Assembly: GCF_018812025.1 (NCBI RefSeq)
Contig: NC_063049.1
Coordinates: 35,283,447 to 35,347,446, forward strand
Direction: 5' to 3'
From: Megalobrama amblycephala
Taxonomy: Eukaryota; Chordata; Actinopteri; Cypriniformes; Xenocyprididae
DNA: 64,000 nt
The notes under the pieces: model-generated
Databases searched by the model: none
What the model was told of the DNA's origin: nothing
What the model saw: only the letters and a program-made list of their open reading frames with translations
Made by a program: the position numbers and the translations under genes
Shown: positions 60,050 through 64,000 of the stretch, piece after piece
Numbering within the stretch: position 1 is the stretch's first letter
Layout: each line of letters starts with the position of its first letter

Positions 60050-60309
60050 GCAAGTGGGTGGTCGAGGCCATCTCACTTGCGTATGAAACGGTGGGGCGCC
60101 CGTGTCCTCTGATGGTGCGTGCCCACTCCACGAGAGGTATGGCCGCGTCCAGAGCTCTCCTATCTGGTGTCTCTATGGACGACATTTGTGGTGCGGCTGG
60201 ATGGTCATCCCAGCACACCTTTATCAGATTTTACAATCTTCACCTTAACATCACTCCGGGGGCCAGGGTGCTACAAGATAGCAGCCAGGCACTCGGGGAT
60301 ACGGCGTAG
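60018..60309 (+). pseudogene. DIRS tyrosine recombinase, C-terminal catalytic part, in shifted frame
   Basis: Reads MSKWVVEAISLAYETVGRP (ATG at 60046), with the H-x-x-R motif in RAHSTRGMAAS (His 60124-60126, Arg 60133-60135) and the nucleophile Tyr at 60232-60234 in HTFIRFYNL. All catalytic positions remain. It is separated from the first half by a single frameshift near 60010-60045. TAG at 60307-60309 lies ten bases before the internal complementary region. An internal start could make only a partial protein. Confidence 0.85.
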
Positions 60310-60319
60310 TTGGGATTGC

Positions 60320-60427
60320 GTTCCCATCACGTCATCCGACGTAGCGTCGATAGTTCCCACGAAAGGGAACGTCTCGGGTTACGGGTGTAACCCTTGTTCC
60401 CTGAGTAAGGGAACGAGACGCTACGTC
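60320..60427. repeat. DIRS internal complementary region (circle-junction template)
   Basis: Bases 60320-60370 are the reverse complement of the left end 55381-55431 with one mismatch. Bases 60371-60427 are the reverse complement of the right end 60623-60679. The two parts meet at GGGAAC/GTCTC, the joined outer ends of the element. This is the known DIRS1 design for completing ends and forming circles. Confidence 0.93.
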
Positions 60428-60476
60428 ACGTGGCCGTATCTCCTGCATACCTGGTGCGCTTGCTTCAGACAACCTG

Positions 60477-60633
60477 CAGAAGCTGGTGTGCTTTGTGTTC
60501 AGGTGTGCTTTATAGCTTCCTGATCCGTGACGTCACCCGCCTCTGACGTCGCGTCTTTTCATTGGTTGGATACAGAGGTGCTTCACGAACACAAAATACG
60601 GAAGGTTCCCATCACGTCATCCGACGTAGCGTC
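60477..60633 (-). repeat. DIRS right inverted terminal repeat
   Basis: Pairs with 55403-55559. The further 46 bases to 60679 (CTCGTTCCCTTACTCAGGG and so on) are the right-end-specific segment templated by the internal complementary region. A self-complementary GGGTTACACCCGTAACCC lies at 60657-60674. Confidence 0.9.
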
Positions 60634-60682
60634 TCGTTCCCTTACTCAGGGAACAAGGGTTACACCCGTAACCCGAGACGTT

Positions 60683-62432
60683 TTGTTCCTTTGAGTTCCG
60701 TTTACAGTACAAACCCTGTTACTGCAACAGAAAATCATACTACATTGCAGAAATTAGTCAGAAGATTAAAAGACAAAATCAAATAAAAAAAAAAAAAGAC
60801 CAAAATTAGTCCAAGCTGACACACAAAGACATCAAGAATCAGCACATGACTCTCAACAATGGTGACAATCAAAAGTTTCATGCCGCAATGCATGCTTGGA
60901 AAAACAGTACAAAACTCTCAGCATGCATTGCAGCATGAATAAATTATGCAGCTGAATTGTCCTATTATTTTCTTTAATTCTAACTATTTGCTTTTAGTTT
61001 TTGCTGATTGGGAGTTGGGAGTTGATCTGATTGTTTGAATATTTGTCATCACCATTGTCGAGATTCATACGCTGATTGCTCATACCCGTGTTTGTCATTG
61101 TAGTTTGTAGGTTGTTGCTTTTTGTTTGTGGTTTTTATTTTCAATTATCTAATTAAAATCTGAAATATAATGTGGTTTTATGTTGCAGTAAAACAGGGAT
61201 TGTAATATAAATGTATCAATGGCATTATTATTGTATGCAAATGACATCAGTGATCCAGGCTATTTCACAATGAATATAAACCATCAATAGCTAAAAATCA
61301 TCATCTGATCTTGTTTCAGCTTTTTTGTTACTGCAAATGTGTTTGACAAACACTGTCACAGCAGCCAGCAAAGACAAGCATTTTATGAGTTAAGAGCCCA
61401 ACACCCATATGTTGACTTTAAATGAAATGAAACAAACATGAGCGTTAAACTTCTGTAGATGAATGACCAAAATCATCGAGATCATCATACCACGCGTGGC
61501 AGATGTGGGCCGGATTTGGGCCAGCACAAAGTTGCTATGTGGAAAGTGTCATTTGGAACTCATTTATAGAGTTCTATATGTTGATAATGATTAAATACTT
61601 CAGTGCCCTCCAAAGGCAGCATTTTAGGTAGCCTATATAAAGGGATGGAGTGTTTGTGTGTGAGAGAGAGTGTTCACTCCAATACTACAATGATATAAAT
61701 AATTTAATGAATAATTTTTCTACATTCTTTAAACCAATAAATAAAAATATTTAAGGCACAGTAGCTGGAACTGTTTCATTGTTTTGAGTTGTATGAACTA
61801 ATTTTAATTTAGACTAACTTGAGTTTAAATGAAACTGGACTGGGATGTCTATTTCCCAGCATGCTTTGCCCATGGCAATCAAAAGGGAGATTAAATGCTA
61901 TAATCAAGTGTTAAATAATTTTTTTGGTGCAAAATTAATGGTAAGGGAGATTTAGCAGTGATTAATGTTTTGTTATGCTAATTTAGAAGAGTTTCTGTTA
62001 ATTTGGGTTTTTGGAGAGTTACCAACATGGTGACGAGTTTCAAGTTGCTGTACTCATTCAGTAAGTGCTAAGTATCATGGTTTTGTTAACAGGTTAGCGA
62101 ATTAGTATTTTCTGAATTTTCTTATTAGGGTTTGCAGTGAAGTAAATAACTAATTTGGTTTACAAAAACTCAAAATAAAAAAGTTAATTAACTAAATATG
62201 TTAATTGTTATCAAAATGTATGAGTTAGCTAACCCAGTACTTCAAGTTAGGAGCAATTAATGTGCCTAAGTACTACAAGCTCAAAACTTGATAGTTCTGC
62301 TTACTTAAAATTGGGAACATCATAATTCAAAAAACTTATTCTGGTTTACAGTGTATAAGTTAAATAATATATATTTTATTTGACATTTTTCCATTGTTAG
62401 AGATTTGTTTTTATGTTGACTTTAACTACATG
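60683..62432. other. No gene; two repeats
   Basis: At 60830-61075 CTCAACAATGGTGACAATC faces CACCATTGTCGAGATTCAT, matching 53395-53530. At about 61750-62350 is an F2 copy (TTTCCCAGCATGCTTTGCCC, AGGGAGATTAAATGCTATAA, GTTATGCTAATTTAGAAGAG) in opposite orientation to 21660-22259. Confidence 0.55.
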
Positions 62433-62434
62433 TA

Positions 62435-63745
62435 CAGGTGCTGGTCATATAATTAGAATATCATCAAAAAGTTGATTTATTTCACTAATTCCATTCAAAA
62501 AGTGAAACTTGTATATTATATTCATTCATTACACACAGACTGATATATTTCAAATGTTTATTTCTTTTAATTTTGATGATTATGTCCAAGCACATTAATA
62601 GAGAGGCAAAGGGAAGGAAAAGATGTGGTAGAAAAAAGTGTACAAGCAATAGGGATAACCGCACCCTGGAGAGGATTGTGAAACAAAACCCATTCAAAAA
62701 TGTGGGGGAGATTCACAAAGAGTGGACTGCAGCTGGAGTCAGTGCTTCAAGAACCACTACGCACAGACGTATGCAAGACATGGGTTTCAGCTGTCGCATT
62801 CCTTGTGTCAAGCCACTCTTGAACAACAGACAGCATCAGAAGCGTCTCGCCTGGGCTAAAGACAAAAAGGACTGGACTGCTGCTGAGTGGTCCAAAGTTA
62901 TGTTCTCTGATTAAAGTAAATTTTGCATTTCCTTTGGAAATCAGGGTCCCAGAGTCTGGAGGAAGAGAGGAGAGGCACACGATCCATGTTGCTTGAGGTC
63001 CAGTGTAAAGTTTCCACCGTCAGTGATGGTTTGGGGTGCCATGTCATCTGCTGGTGTTGGTCCACTGTGTTTTCTGAGGTCCAAGGTCAACGCAACCGTA
63101 TACTAGGAAGTTTTAGAGCACTTCATGCTTCCTGCTGCTGACCAACTTTATGGAGATGCAGATTTCATTTTCCAACAGGACTTGGCACCTGCACACAGTG
63201 CCAAATCTACCAGTACCTGGTTTAAGGACCATGGTATCCCTGTTCTTAATTGGTCAGCAAACTCGCCTGACATTAACCCCATAGAAAATCTATGGGGTAT
63301 TGTGAAGAGGAAGATGCGATATGCCAGACCCAACAATGCAGAAGAGCTGAAGGCCACTATCAGAGCAACCTGGGCTCTCATAACACCTGAGCAGTGCCAC
63401 AGACTGATCGACTCCATGCCACGCCGCATTGCTGCAGTAATTCAGGCAAAAGGAGCCCCAACTAAGTATTGAGTGCTGTACATGCTCATACTTTTCAGTT
63501 GGCCAAGATTTCTAAAAATCCTTCCTTTGTATTGATCTTAAGTAATATTCTAATTTTCTGAAATACTGAATTTGTGATTTTCCTTAGTTGTCAGTTATAA
63601 TAATCAAAATTAAAAGAAATAAACATTTGAAATAGATCAGTCTGTGTGTAATGAATGAATATAATATACAAGTTTCACTTTTTGAATGGAATTAGTGAAA
63701 TAAATTAACTTTTTGATGATATTCTAATTATATGACCAGCACCTG
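62435..63745 (+). mobile_element. Tc1-like transposon, intact ends, internally deleted
   Basis: CAGGTGCTGGTCATATAATT at the left faces AATTATATGACCAGCACCTG at the right, with TA at 62433-62434 and 63746-63747. The inverted repeats extend about 145 bp with few mismatches. At 1311 bp it is shorter than a typical 1.6-kb Tc1. Coding sequence begins directly inside the left repeat, which points to a deletion of the 5' untranslated region and transposase N terminus. Confidence 0.92.
62576..63472 (+). pseudogene. Tc1 transposase with N-terminal deletion and two nonsense codons
   Basis: One frame runs from ATG 62576 to TGA 63470-63472 and is interrupted by TAA at 62912-62914 (a Glu codon in relatives, just after the first catalytic Asp in KVMFSD) and TAG near 63105-63107 (expected Gln). 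Downstream, FQQDLAPAHSA and SPDINPIENLWG supply the second Asp and the Glu with 34 residues between, a DD34E triad. The second helix-turn-helix (KNVGEIHKEWTAAGVSASRT) and the GRKRCGRKK basic motif remain. The first helix-turn-helix is missing. The protein is inactive, but the ends could still be mobilised by a related enzyme. Confidence 0.9.
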
Positions 63746-63747
63746 TA

Positions 63748-64000
63748 ATTCTGAACCTTCTTGACAATTTTGACTGTTTTTTAGAAGCTAGCATCTATTT
63801 CTTGCAACACTTGATAAAACATTTCATTTCCAAATTTCCCATTGCTGTGCTAAAATAAGATTCGTTGCAGTCATGAATAGTGTTTGCCTTTCACATACTT
63901 CAAAATCTCTTGAGCCTGGTGGCACTTTATAAAAGCAATTTTCACCACAGTGGTAACCCTGTATTTGAAGGTCTACCAAACAATGCACACTCTTTTATTT
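63748..64000. other. No gene seen
   Basis: Short unique-looking AT-rich stretch to the window end. Confidence 0.5.

Larger units (their letters stand above)
55381..60682 (+). mobile_element. DIRS1-type tyrosine-recombinase retrotransposon
   Basis: The element has gag-like, reverse transcriptase/RNase H and tyrosine recombinase genes in that order, no integrase, 157-bp inverted terminal repeats and an internal complementary region. GTT lies at both ends (55381-55383 and 60680-60682) and there is no longer target duplication, as expected for recombinase-mediated insertion of a circle. Joining the flanks at one GTT gives CAGTCAGTTTTGTTCCTTTG, an ordinary unit of the surrounding minisatellite. 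Frameshifts in gag and in the recombinase suggest this copy is not autonomous. It is GC richer than its surroundings. Confidence 0.93.

Noticed and set aside
55381..60682. Reading the element as an endogenous retrovirus or LTR retrotransposon
   Set aside because: It has no direct LTRs, integrase or protease. Inverted repeats, the internal complementary region and a tyrosine recombinase fit DIRS instead.
1..64000. CRISPR arrays, bacterial operons, rRNA or intact tRNA genes
   Set aside because: Spaced direct repeats, ribosomal sequence and clean cloverleaf genes were looked for and not seen. The tandem arrays are minisatellites and the tRNA-like parts are SINE heads.

Overview
The window looks like intergenic or intronic DNA from a teleost, most likely a cypriniform (carp or zebrafish-like) fish. 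The evidence is the AT-rich background, a DIRS1-type tyrosine-recombinase retrotransposon, two Tc1/mariner families, hAT and Harbinger derivatives, tRNA-derived SINE-like units and many TTAA-flanked non-autonomous DNA elements familiar from fish genomes. No convincing host exon was found in 64 kb. Every clearly coding stretch belongs to a mobile element. Family names come from recognition of motifs, not from a search.

Layout. 1-5.6 kb: a hairpin-bearing repeat cut by the window edge, a hAT-like element with an 8-bp target duplication nested in another inverted-repeat element, and the first TTAA element. 7.7-15.7 kb: a cluster of TTAA elements (one nested inside another), an element carrying a fragment resembling an ISL2EU-type protein, and a second hAT-like element. 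17.7-27.9 kb: SINE-like units and dispersed inverted-repeat elements. 28.5-29.2 kb: a 30-bp minisatellite containing a clean inverted duplication. 32-33 kb: a Harbinger derivative. 36-43 kb: fold-back elements and a three-level nest. 46-50 kb: a MADF-bearing element, a third hairpin repeat and a broken Tc1/mariner copy. 52-53 kb: a 1-kb fold-back. 54.9-60.7 kb: a 34-bp minisatellite interrupted by the DIRS element. 62.4-63.7 kb: a Tc1 copy with intact ends and broken transposase.

The best-defined system is the DIRS element (55381-60682). It has gag, reverse transcriptase/RNase H and tyrosine recombinase, 157-bp inverted terminal repeats, and a 108-bp internal region complementary to the two outer ends joined together, which is the expected circle-junction template. 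GTT lies at both ends, and the flanks rejoin into an ordinary minisatellite unit, so the pre-insertion site can be read. Frameshifts in gag and in the recombinase make this copy unlikely to be autonomous.

The most unusual signal is a repeat family (1-790, 40966-42479, 46828-47579). Its short terminal repeat TTATAAAAC lies at one end, its partner lies inside the other end, and a long hairpin sits beyond that partner. The hairpin occupies the same position in all copies but has a different sequence in the third, still fully paired. This arrangement and the lack of a target duplication suggest a non-autonomous Helitron2-like element. One copy also carries a GC-rich, exon-like block.
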